In this document: piece by piece, positions 55,609 to 64,000 of the stretch | Layout of the letters: every line of letters begins with the position of its first letter | Numbering within the stretch: the first letter of the stretch is position 1 | Source: Platanthera guangdongensis | Lineage: Eukaryota > Streptophyta > Magnoliopsida > Asparagales > Orchidaceae | Reading direction: 5' to 3' | DNA length: 64,000 nucleotides | Assembly: GCA_039583875.1 (NCBI GenBank) | Contig: CM077162.1 | Span: 168,225,220 to 168,289,219 of the forward strand | Translations under genes and position numbers: made by a program | Notes under the pieces: model-generated | What the model was told of the DNA's origin: nothing | Databases searched by the model: none | What the model saw: only the letters and a program-made list of their open reading frames with translations

Positions 55609-55736
55609 GGTTACCTGCAAAAATTCAACAAACAAAATGACCAAGTGTAGAAATGTTTGGAGGGAAAGAAAGTTTTTGCAGAGAAATCGAAAGCGCAAAA
55701 GGAGAATGATGGTGAAAAATGAATTTTATATTAGGG

Positions 55737-56030
55737 TTCGACGCAGAAAAGGAAAGATCGTTGAACTCAGTTCGACGATCGGGGCTTCTAAAGGAATTTG
55801 AAGAGTCTTCAATATCGTCGATCTCCGTTCGATGATATTGGAGAGCGTCGAGCTCTGTTCGACGATCGTTCAGAAAACAAAATCGTCGAGCGCCGTTCGA
55901 CGATCGTTGACCGGAGGAGATAGTTCATACTATCTGAGAAATGTTGAACTCAGGTCGACGATTTCGGAAATCGTCGATCTCCGTTCGACGATCTGGGGGA
56001 AAATCGTCGAGCGCAGTTCAGAGAGCAGAA
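55737..56030 (-). repeat. Palindromic repeat block upstream of the element C aORF
   Basis: Units such as ATCGTCGA(T/G)CTCCGTTCGACGAT occur about seven times, 130-420 bp upstream of the aORF ATG. They belong to the same motif family as the U3 array of this element's LTRs. Confidence 0.87.
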
Positions 56031-56107
56031 AAGTTCTGGACACTAAGAAAAAAATCAAGATGTTTGCCTAGTCTTGGTCAATTTTTAAGCTTTTAAAATC
56101 TTGGATA

Positions 56108-57578
56108 TTATTTTAGACTTCCTCCATCTAACATTCCTAACTGATTTAGGAAGAAGGTGTGTTTCTTTTCATCCAAGGGCTTGGTGAAAATATCTCCCCT
56201 TTGTAAGTCAGTTGGGATATATTGCAGTTCAATTTTATTCTTTTCAACATTATCCCTTAAGAAGTGATGCTTAATCTCTATGTGTTTTGTCCTACTATGG
56301 AGGACTGGATTTTGAGCTATAGAAATAGCACTGGTGTTATCACAAAAGATTTTAGACTTCTCTAAGTTGTAGCCATAGTCTAGGAGTTGGTTTTGAATCC
56401 ACAAGATTTGTGAGCAACAACTGCCTGCAGCCATATATTCAGCTTCAGCAGTTGAAGTTGACACAGAAGTTTGTTTCTTACAAAACAAAGAGACAAGTCT
56501 GTCACCAAGGAACTGACAAGTTCCACTGGTGCTTTTCCTGTCAATTCTGCATCCAACATAATCAGCATCAGAAAATCCAGTTAAATCAAATGCTGAATCT
56601 TTTGGATACCAGAGACCTAGATTTGGACAACTTTTAACATACCTGAGAATCCTCTTTACTAATGTTAGGTGTGACTCTCTAGGGCTTATTTGGAACCTGG
56701 CACATATACATGTAGCAAACATTATGTCGGGTCTACTAGCTGTAAGGTACAGTAAAGAGCCAATCATTGCTCTATATGTTGTCTGATCAACAGGTTTCCA
56801 TGTTCATCAGCATCCAATACAGCATTGGTAGGCATGGGTGTTTTCATGCAAGATGCTTCAGACATACCAAATTTCTTAACCAATTCATTTCCATACTTGG
56901 TTTGAGAAATAAAGACGCCTTCAGCATGTTGTTTGACTTGCAATCCTAGAAAGAAGGATAACTCACCCATACTACTCATTTCAAATTTAGAATGCATTAG
57001 GTTGGAAAACCTTTTGCACAATTTTGAATCAGTAGAACCAAAAATAATATCATCTACATAAATCTATACTAGTAGGGTATGGGACTTATGGGTTCTAATG
57101 AAAAGAGTTTGGTCTACTCCACCCCTTATAAATCCATTTTCCAAAAGAAAGCATGCTAGGGTCTCATACCATGCTCTAGGAGCTTGCTTGAGACCATATA
57201 ATGCTTTGTTCAACTTAAAACATAATCAGGATAAGTTGGAGAGATAAAACCTGGAGATTGTCTGACATATACTTCTTCTTTGATGTCTCCATTTAGAAAT
57301 GCACTTTTGACATCCATCTGATATACTTTGAATCCTTTATGTGTTACATAAGCTAAAAAGATTCTGATGGCTTCCAATCTTGCAACTGGTGCAAAAGTCT
57401 GGTCATAGTCTATTCCTTCTTCTTGAGAATATCCTTGAGCAACTAGCCTTGCCTTGTTCCTTACAATTACTCCTTGATCATCCAGCTTGTTTCTGAACAC
57501 CCACTTTGTTCCAACAATGGAATGATCCTTAGGCTTTGGCACTAGTTCCCACACTTTGTTCCTTTCAAATTCATGCAA
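56108..57578 (-). pseudogene. pol: Element C reverse transcriptase and RNase H
   Basis: Minus strand. RT begins with [22 protein letters not shown] (57578 onward), then [19 protein letters not shown] and [20 protein letters not shown] frameshift near 57215 is followed by [18 protein letters not shown] and, after a stop, YVDDIIFGSTDSK (near 57050), then FEMSSMGELSFFLGLQVKQ. RNase H (56767-56108) is open: SRPDIMFATCICARFQ, GFSDADYVGCRIDRKSTSG, STSTAEAEYMAAGSCCSQ, DNTSAISIAQNP and HSRTKHIEIKHHF. Two frame changes and one stop make the RT defective; catalytic motifs are otherwise kept. Confidence 0.92.
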
Positions 57579-57683
57579 CTCTTCTTACATTGCAATGATC
57601 CAGTGTGGATGTTGCTCTACATATTGAATGGACTGAGGTTCAATTTAAGATAGGAAGCAGGTGTGCAACAGGTTTTGGTTGAC

Positions 57684-59264
57684 CTAATTTCTGGTTTGCA
57701 CACCAGCTGAGATGTCTGCAATTATTTGGGAGATTGGATGATCTCTTGATGTTACTAAATCAACAGGGGGTGTTGATTGTTCACCAACCTGTGTTGTTGT
57801 TTCCTCTTGTGGTACAACAACTGGCTCTTCAGGTTGTTTCTCTTCAATGTGTTGAATACTTTCTTCATCTTCACTGCTTTCATCCTTTTGAGTAACTTGT
57901 AACTTGTTCAAGTCTTCAACAAGAGAATGTTCCTGCAAAGGTTCTATGGTAGAAGAGATCTTCTCCTTGAAAGACATGTTAGATTCATCAAATGATATAT
58001 GAACAGATTCCTCAATTTTTAGAGATGATTTATTATAAACCCTATAAGCCTTACTGATCATGGAGTATCCCAGAAACACTCCTTCATCAGCTTTAGCTTG
58101 AAATTTTGCTAAATATTTCTTGTCATTATTGTGTATATAGCAAATACAAACAAAAACTCTAAAATAATCAACTTTAGGTTTCTTCCCTTTGAGTAATTCA
58201 TAGGGAATCTTTCCCTTTAGTTTATGTATCAAACTTATATTCAGCACATAGTTGGAGGTGTTCACTGCCTCAGCCCAGAAGGATAGAGGAAGGTGAGCAT
58301 CTGACAACAATGTAGTGGCAGATTCAATAAGGGTTCTATTTTTCCTTTCAGCTACCCCATTTTGTTGAGGAGTTCTAGGAGCTGAGAAAGTGTGTCTGAT
58401 CCCTTCACTCTGACAGAACTCTTGCATAAGAAGAGAATCAAACTCTGTCTCATGATCACTTCTGATCAGGGCAATGTGAGTATTGAACTCAATCTGTATA
58501 CATTTGAGAAACACTGTCAGACACTTAAAATTATGAGACTTCTTCCTTAGAAAGAACACCCAAGTGAATCTAGAGAAGTCATCTACAACTACTAAAGTGT
58601 AAGATTTCCCTCCTAGGCTTTGTACTGTGATGGGTCCAAAAAGATCCATGTGTAACAGATACAATATCCTAGGTGAATCACTCTTATTAAGTGACTTAAA
58701 ACTATTTTTAGTTTGCTTGCCTAATTGACAAGCCCTGCAGAGTCCTTCCTTCTTGTAGGGGCCAGAAGGTAGTCCTCTAACAAGGTTGTCCTTGGATAGC
58801 CTAGCAATAGTTCTAAGGTTTAAGTGTCCTAGTCTCTTATGCCATAAAATATTTGGTCTACAGACAGAATTGAACAGGCAAATATCTACATCTGTTGAAA
58901 GAAAGTCTACTAGATAGATATTACCTTTCCTTTTACCTGTCAACACAGTTGTGTTGTCCTCTGACTTGATCTTGCATAATGCTTTATTGAAGGTCACCTG
59001 GTAGCCTTCATCACATAGCTGACTGATGCTTATTAAGTTGTGCTTCAGTCCTTCCACATAGGCTACCTTCTTGAATGTTACTGATCCAATCTGGACTGCA
59101 CCATATCCTTTAGTTTGTCCAAAGTTTGAATCACCAAAGATAACTTTGGGTCCAAGCTTGGCTCTAAAGGATGTGAGGTTGTCCTTGTTTCCTGTCATGT
59201 GCTTAGAGCACCCACTATCCAAGTACCATTGCTGGTTAGATGTTGGATAGGTCTTCACCTGCAC
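57684..59264 (-). pseudogene. pol: Element C protease, GAG-pre-integrase and integrase (526 open codons)
   Basis: Open from 59264 to 57684. Protease motif WYLDSGCSKHMTG. The GAG-pre-integrase part has LWHKRLGHLNLRTIARLS and CRACQLGKQTKNSF. The integrase core has HMDLFGPITV (Asp), RSDHETEFDS (Asp; relatives have RSDHGTEF) and TPQQNGVAERKNRTL (Glu). The post-core YELLKGKKPKVDYFRVFVCICY lacks the usual GC pair. A Glu/Gln-rich linker ends at a stop at 57684, about 100 bp before RT. In an active copy this would be continuous with RT. Confidence 0.92.
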
Positions 59265-59289
59265 ATAAGATAATTCATTTGTTTTTGAC

Positions 59290-61291
59290 CTAGTTTACCT
59301 CGGGCCTAGGTTGATAACCTTTAAACTCTGAAATAAAAGACATCCCAGGTTGACTCTTATAACCTTCAGGATGATATCTCCTTGGAGGTATAATCCATTC
59401 AGTATAAGGGTTAAAGATTTGGTATGACGGACCCCTAGGATTGGATTTTGATTTGCCCTTGAAAGAGTTTCCAGAGCTCTGATCTCTGTTCGACGATCGT
59501 GGAGCTGCGTTCGACGATCTTGTGTCAGATCGTCGAGCTCTGTTCGACGGTCGACTATGGCAGAGTTCAGGAACTTGAGATCGTCGACCTGAGTTCGACG
59601 ATTTTGCCTGAGATCGTCGATCTGTGTTCGGCGATCGTCGAGCTCCGTTCGACGATTTCTGCTGGAACTTAGTTTTCTTGGGCAGATCAGAATTTTTCGT
59701 AGCTACCTCTACAACTCCCTTTCCTTTATCAGAAATGAACTTGATTGGAGTTGTTAGAACTGTGGGTTGGCTGGATGAAGCACCCAAGCCCAGTGTACTA
59801 TTAAATATGGAGTTTACTGTGCTTGTGATGTCCATCAGCTTGATACTTCTCCCATTAAGGGATTCTTCAAGCTTCTTGGCCTCAGATAGCTCACTTTTCA
59901 GTGAAGCTATCTGCTCCCTACAGCACTCCAACTCCTGAGAGAGTTTGAGGTTTTCTGACTTTAAGGTATTATGTTTAGCTAAATGATATCTGAGAGAGAT
60001 AATTTCCTTCTCAGATTTTAGCAGGTCTAAACATAATGCTTTAAACTCAAATTTAAAGTCCTCTGAATTGAAATCAAAAGAACTGATTACCTGATCTTCT
60101 TCAAGTTGAGTCTCTGAACCTGACTTTGACTCTTCTTCATCTGAATTATGTTGTGAGGCATTGATTGCCATCATGCAGAACTTCTTCTCTTCTGCATCCT
60201 CTTCATAATCACTGGAGCTGGATGAGACTTCTGATTCCTCTTCAGTTTCACTCCAGGATTCAGCAACAAACCCCTTTTTTGTGTGTTTATTCTTGCTTGT
60301 GGAGGGTCTGCCATTGTTACTTTTCTTGAAGTCCTTTTTCTCTTCTTCTTTCTTTCTTGTCCCTTCTGTCTTTGTTTTTGTTCCCTGGACAGCCAGGTAC
60401 AATGTGCCTTGGTTTCCTGCAACCAAAGCAGACAATTTCCTTATTATTAGACTTATCATTCCTTGGCTTATCATGCTCCTTGTATGATCTCTTTCTGAAG
60501 TCCTTTCTGGCCATCTTGTAGAATCTTTTGGCCAACAGATTGAGCAGTTCATCATTGCCTGTGACTTTGTCTTTAGGCTGATCTTCTGTTGCTTTGAAGG
60601 CTATTGTCTTCTCTTTTCTTGTGGCTGGTGAAGCAGCCTTCTTTTCTTCTTCTCTGTTCTTAATGAGCAGCTCATAAGATTTGAGCTTGCCCAATAGAGC
60701 TTCTGTGGTGATCTCATTCAAACTTCTGGCATCCTTGATTGGCCAGATTCTTGAATCCCAAGTGCTAGGAAAGCACATTAGAATTTTGTCATTGAGTTCA
60801 TTTAGTGATATCTCCTTATCCAAAGTCCTGAGTTCACTGACTATTAGACTAAGTCTATTGTATATATCTCCAACTGATTCAGCTTCTCCCTTCTTGAAAT
60901 TCTCATATTGAGATATGAGGTGGGATCTCCTGTCCTTTCTCTCATCAGCTGATCCTGACACTATTTCAGTGAGCTTATCCCAAATTTCCTTTGTTGAATT
61001 GCATTCAGCCACCTTTTGAAAGATGTCATCAGACATGGTCTGGGCTAAGATGTTCATAGCCTTGGCATCAGCTACCTTCCATTTCTTGATGTCAGCATCT
61101 GTTCCTGATGGAGGTGCAACAGCATTTGTACTTGAGTTCTCTGGAGGTCTTGGGCAAACAGTCAACACAGAATTAAAAATATCCTCGTCAATAGAAGTCA
61201 TGTATAATCTGATCCTTGCTTTCCAAAGTGCAAACTTGGATAGATTGCATACTGGAGGTCTGGTGCTAGCATAATCTTTGTTTTGGGCCAT
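59290..61291 (-). pseudogene. gag: Element C gag with frameshift and an inserted palindromic repeat tract
   Basis: ATG 61291 (MAQNKDYASTRPP) opens a UBN2-type gag with EIWDKLTEIVSGSADERKDR and ALLGKLKSYELLI. A zinc knuckle CFGCRKPRHIVPGC follows near 60400-60440. Near 60330-60400 the frame shifts; the body continues in another frame (60330-59290) with a Glu/Ser-rich stretch, a coiled coil (ELECCREQIASLKSELSEAKKLEESL) and an Arg/Ser-rich segment encoded by palindromic repeats (59480-59662). It ends near the pol start at 59264. Confidence 0.9.
59480..59662 (-). repeat. U3-type palindromic repeats inside the element C gag coding frame
   Basis: Six or more GATCGTCGA/TTCGACGATC inverted units read in frame as RRS-rich text such as ARRSDTRSSN. 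The motif is that of the LTR U3 and of the block at 55737-56030. Confidence 0.88.
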
Positions 61292-61404
61292 GATTTGTGA
61301 AAACAAAATCTAATAATGAACTCAAAAGAAAATAAATCTAACTAGGAATCTTTGGGTTCAGGTGTTAGCCTGTGCAACCACCAAGGTGTGGTATGTTTAA
61401 CCAA

Positions 61405-61420
61405 CCTGGCTCTGATACCA
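61405..61420 (-). other. Element C primer-binding site
   Basis: Minus strand TGGTATCAGAGCCAGG, two bases from the LTR, complementary to initiator tRNA-Met. The C' copy has the same site at 50802-50817. Confidence 0.9.
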
Positions 61421-61422
61421 AT

Positions 61423-62952
61423 TGAAAGTGCAGCTACATCTGATATACTCTAGAGGGGGGTGAATAGAGTATATGGTGCTTGAAAACTTTTTACAACAAT
61501 TGTTGTAATCTGAGTGAACAGGGAAGCAGCTATTAATTCTAATCACAGAATAACCTACAACAAAAATTAATCACAGATCTAAACTAATCACAAAATAATC
61601 ATAGTCAGAAACAAAAGATAAAGTCAAGCAAGCTAGAAGACACAAGGAGCTATAGTGGTTCCCCTAAAATTGGGTACATCCACTCTTCTACCACCCTAGG
61701 TAGGAATCCACTGCAGGATGAGTTGATCAGGTGTCCTGGGCACCAATGAGCTTTTGATAAGGTGCTCAAAAACCAAAACAGATTTTTTGATCAGGTGTCT
61801 TGCCACCAATGAGCTTTTGACAAGGTGCTCAAAAACCAAGCTCAAACTTTTGAAGGGAGTTTGAGAAACCCATTACAGAGATGGGGATGAGAGAATGATG
61901 GAAGTCTTCTCTTTCTCAAATCAGCTGAGAAGACTATGTGGATTTGATGGTGTCAAAGCTCCCCCTGAGTCCTTGAGATGTTCAGGAAATGAAGCTTTGC
62001 TGTAGGGTGATAGGCCTTCAGAAGTTGATCTCCAACAAATGATGATTTCAGCAACAGCTGAAATGTTAGTTGTCTGGAGTCTTTGAATGATGTTGTCCTT
62101 GAACACTTGAATCACAAGAGATCAGAAGATTTCAGAGGGTTGATCTCCTTGGATGTGTGTTCTTGAGAGAATTCTTTGAGACAGAGAATATATTTTTTTC
62201 CTTTTCTTCTTGTCTGTGTTTTGAGTGATAGAGAGATTTTGAAAATCTTGTATTTTATTCTCTGGTACTGAATAGAAAAACATCCTCTGTCAAGAATAGC
62301 CGTTGGCTTGACATTAATTGCCTCCTTAATTGCAATTATCTTCTGGAGGAAAGTCCAAAGAAACATTCCTTGATAATCCCTTGAAACTTGGTCCAGAAAT
62401 AAATGAAAATGACTAGAAAATCTTCTGAATTAATTGCTGAAAAACTCCTTAACTATTCTGAATTTGAAACTTGAAAGATCCTTGAAGTCATCAGAAAATC
62501 GTCGAACTGAGCTCTGTTATCGTCGAACTGAGCTCAGCGATATGGACTTATACAGCAACAAAATCGTCGATCTGAGCTCAAAGATCGTCGAACTGAGCTC
62601 AGAGATAGAGATCCAATGCTGAGTCAAGATCGTCGAACTGAGCTCGCAGATCGTTGAATGGAGTTCGACGATTTATTGAAGTTGAGCTCGGCGATCATCA
62701 AATGGAGTTCAACGATCTGTCGAAGTTGAGCTTGACGATCGTCGATTGGAGTTCGACGAATCGTCGTGCTGAGCTCGATGATATGACTTAGTCTCAAACT
62801 GAAAATCCTGGGTCTTGAGGGCAGCTTCAAACCTAGACTTCTAACCCTTAGACTCAATTTTAATTGACCTTTAGATCTATACAGGAGGTCAAAAATAGGT
62901 TTCCTAGAGACATAGTGATCCTGACCCAAATTAGTAATAGGGTGTTCCAACA
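61423..62952 (-). repeat. Element C right (5') LTR (1530 bp)
   Basis: Same ends as the left LTR. U3 repeats at 62497-62790. The first 230 bp differ from the left LTR at about 16 positions by eye. It is followed at 62953 by CCACC of the Tat element. Confidence 0.93.
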
Positions 62953-63099
62953 CCACCCCTCAATGTTTTTAAGAAGGGGGAGCACTTCTCTCCTGATCGG
63001 GAGAGGAACCTACTCAACCCTGCCAGCTTCCCCGTCAGCCGTTGGACCTACTTAGCATTCCGCGGTGACCCCAGCTCTAAGATAGCCTTGACCTTATCT

Positions 63100-64000
63100 A
63101 GGATTCATCTCGACCCCCGCAGGGGTGAGGAGGTACCCCAAGAACTTTCCCCTGCTAGCCCCGAAGACACATTTTAGGGGATTCAACCGCATCTTGTACT
63201 TGCGCAGGGTGGCAAAAGTCTCCTCTAGGTCCTGGAGGTGGGAGTCCACATCCCGACTTTTGATCATTAGGTCATCCACGTACACCTCCAAATTCCTCCC
63301 ATTTTGCTCCTTGAAGACCCTATCTATCATCTTCTGGTAGGTCTCCCCTGCATTATTCAGCCTGAAGGGCATCATCTTGTAACAGTAGCATCCATCCCCC
63401 GTGATGAACGAGACATCCTTGATGTCCGGGGGGTGCATACTGATTTGATGATAACCTGAAAAAGCATCTAGAAAACTCATTATAGAAAAACCAACGGCTG
63501 AGTCAACCAGCGCGTCGATTCGAGGCAAAGGATAACAGTCCTTAGGACAAGCTTTATTAAGTAAAGAAAAATCGATACACATCCTCCACCGGTCGTCTCC
63601 CTTTTTGACCATGACCACATTGGAGACCCAGTTGGGGTATTGGATCTCGGACACAAAGCCGGCCTGTAGGAGCTTTGCCACCTCCTCTCTGATGGGCTCT
63701 GCCAGCTTGTCTGCAGTGGACCTCTTCTTTTGTTGAACGGGGCGTGTTCCTGGGTCCAGGTTGAGGCGGTGGCAGGCCACATCCGCGTCAACCCCCAACA
63801 TCTCTGTGGCGTTCCAAGCGAAGATGTCTGCGTTCTTATGGATGCACTCCAGCATCCTGCCCTGGTCTTCCGGGGTCGGCCCTCCACTGACGCGGACCTT
63901 CTCCACCCTGCCTCCATGGGTGAGCACCTCTAACTCCACCACCTCCTCTGCAGCCTCCAACCTGGACTGCTCTCCCCATCCTTCAGCATCCCTCTCTTCC
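63100..64000 (-). pseudogene. pol: Tat reverse transcriptase, partial
   Basis: Minus strand from the window edge: LEVLTHGGRVEKVRVSGG, IFAWNATEMLGVD and VACHRLNLDPGTRPVQQKKR. RT motifs are WRMCIDFSLLNKACPKDCYP, FLDAFSGYHQI, YKMMPFRLNNAGETYQKM (relatives have PFGLKNAG) and the catalytic VYVDDLMIKS. The frame ends at MNPR near 63100 and the downstream copy at 62953-63099 carries a further TAG. The reading frame continues functionally at 49932. The upstream part lies outside the window. Confidence 0.9.

Larger units (their letters stand above)
49934..62952 (-). mobile_element. Copia element C (SIRE-type) with an extra partial copy C' at its left
   Basis: A full minus-strand element lies between LTRs 61423-62952 and 50820-52350: PBS 61405-61420, gag, protease/integrase, RT/RNase H, palindromic block, aORF and PPT. 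To the left of the 50820 LTR, a PBS (50802-50817) and the first 250 codons of a second gag (C') follow in the order of another element's 5' end, up to a breakpoint at about 49934. The middle LTR is therefore shared between a full element and a truncated tandem partner, a sign of recombination. The LTRs differ by several per cent in the parts I compared. Confidence 0.88.
41385..64000 (-). mobile_element. Tat-type Ty3/gypsy element, interrupted by Copia element C
   Basis: The plus-strand left end TGTAACAACCCC at 41385 directly interrupts the element B RT frame. Inward come an LTR, two genes on the plus strand, a tandem repeat, and on the minus strand integrase (47577-48830), a second RNase H, RNase H (48831-49932) and RT (63100-64000). 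Dual RNase H domains and genes antisense to pol near the 3' LTR are known for the Tat/Ogre group. The flank before the LTR is AAAGC; the partner lies outside the window, as do gag and the 5' LTR. Element C sits between RT and RNase H. Confidence 0.87.

Overview
The window is plant nuclear DNA made wholly of LTR retrotransposons. I see no host gene, rRNA, tRNA or CRISPR array. The assignment to a flowering plant rests on SIRE-type Copia elements, a Tekay-type chromovirus, an Athila-type element and a Tat-type element with two RNase H domains; all of these are plant-specific lineages. I cannot name the species.

The layout is a set of nested insertions. The oldest visible host is a decayed Copia element on the minus strand (called Copia-1 here), present as 1-1125, 9596-11517 and 32715-34993. 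Three elements have landed in it. (i) Element A (1126-9595, plus strand, TSD ATTTA) carries an intact gag and a second long reading frame but no pol. (ii) An Athila-type Ty3/gypsy element (11518-32714, minus) has a near-intact Tekay-type chromovirus (11607-21448, plus, TSD CTTAC, about 0.5% LTR divergence by eye) inserted in its 3' LTR. (iii) Copia element B (34994-41384 and beyond the window, minus) is interrupted at 41385 by a Tat-type Ty3/gypsy element (41385 to the window end, minus). The Tat element is itself interrupted by Copia element C (about 49934-62952, minus). On the right side this gives four nesting levels: Copia-1, B, Tat, C.

How the parts work. Copia-1, B and C share the primer-binding site, polypurine tract and U5 motifs with element A, so A could be moved in trans by an autonomous relative. 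A, B and C each carry, at the position used for env in SIRE-type elements, a homologous accessory reading frame (aORF) of about 780 to 1030 codons. Each aORF start sits 6-8 bases downstream of a splice-acceptor-like sequence, and 100-420 bases downstream of repeats otherwise found in the LTR U3. The Tat element carries two genes antisense to pol between integrase and its 3' LTR, with plausible short introns, and a dimeric tandem repeat. The Tekay element has a plausible 71-bp intron exactly at the gag-pol junction.

Most coding regions other than the Tekay element and the gag of A are broken by stops and frameshifts. Three points deserve attention: the gag-plus-aORF element, the reuse of U3 palindromes inside the elements, and the candidate splicing signals. 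These are read from sequence only and none has been tested.
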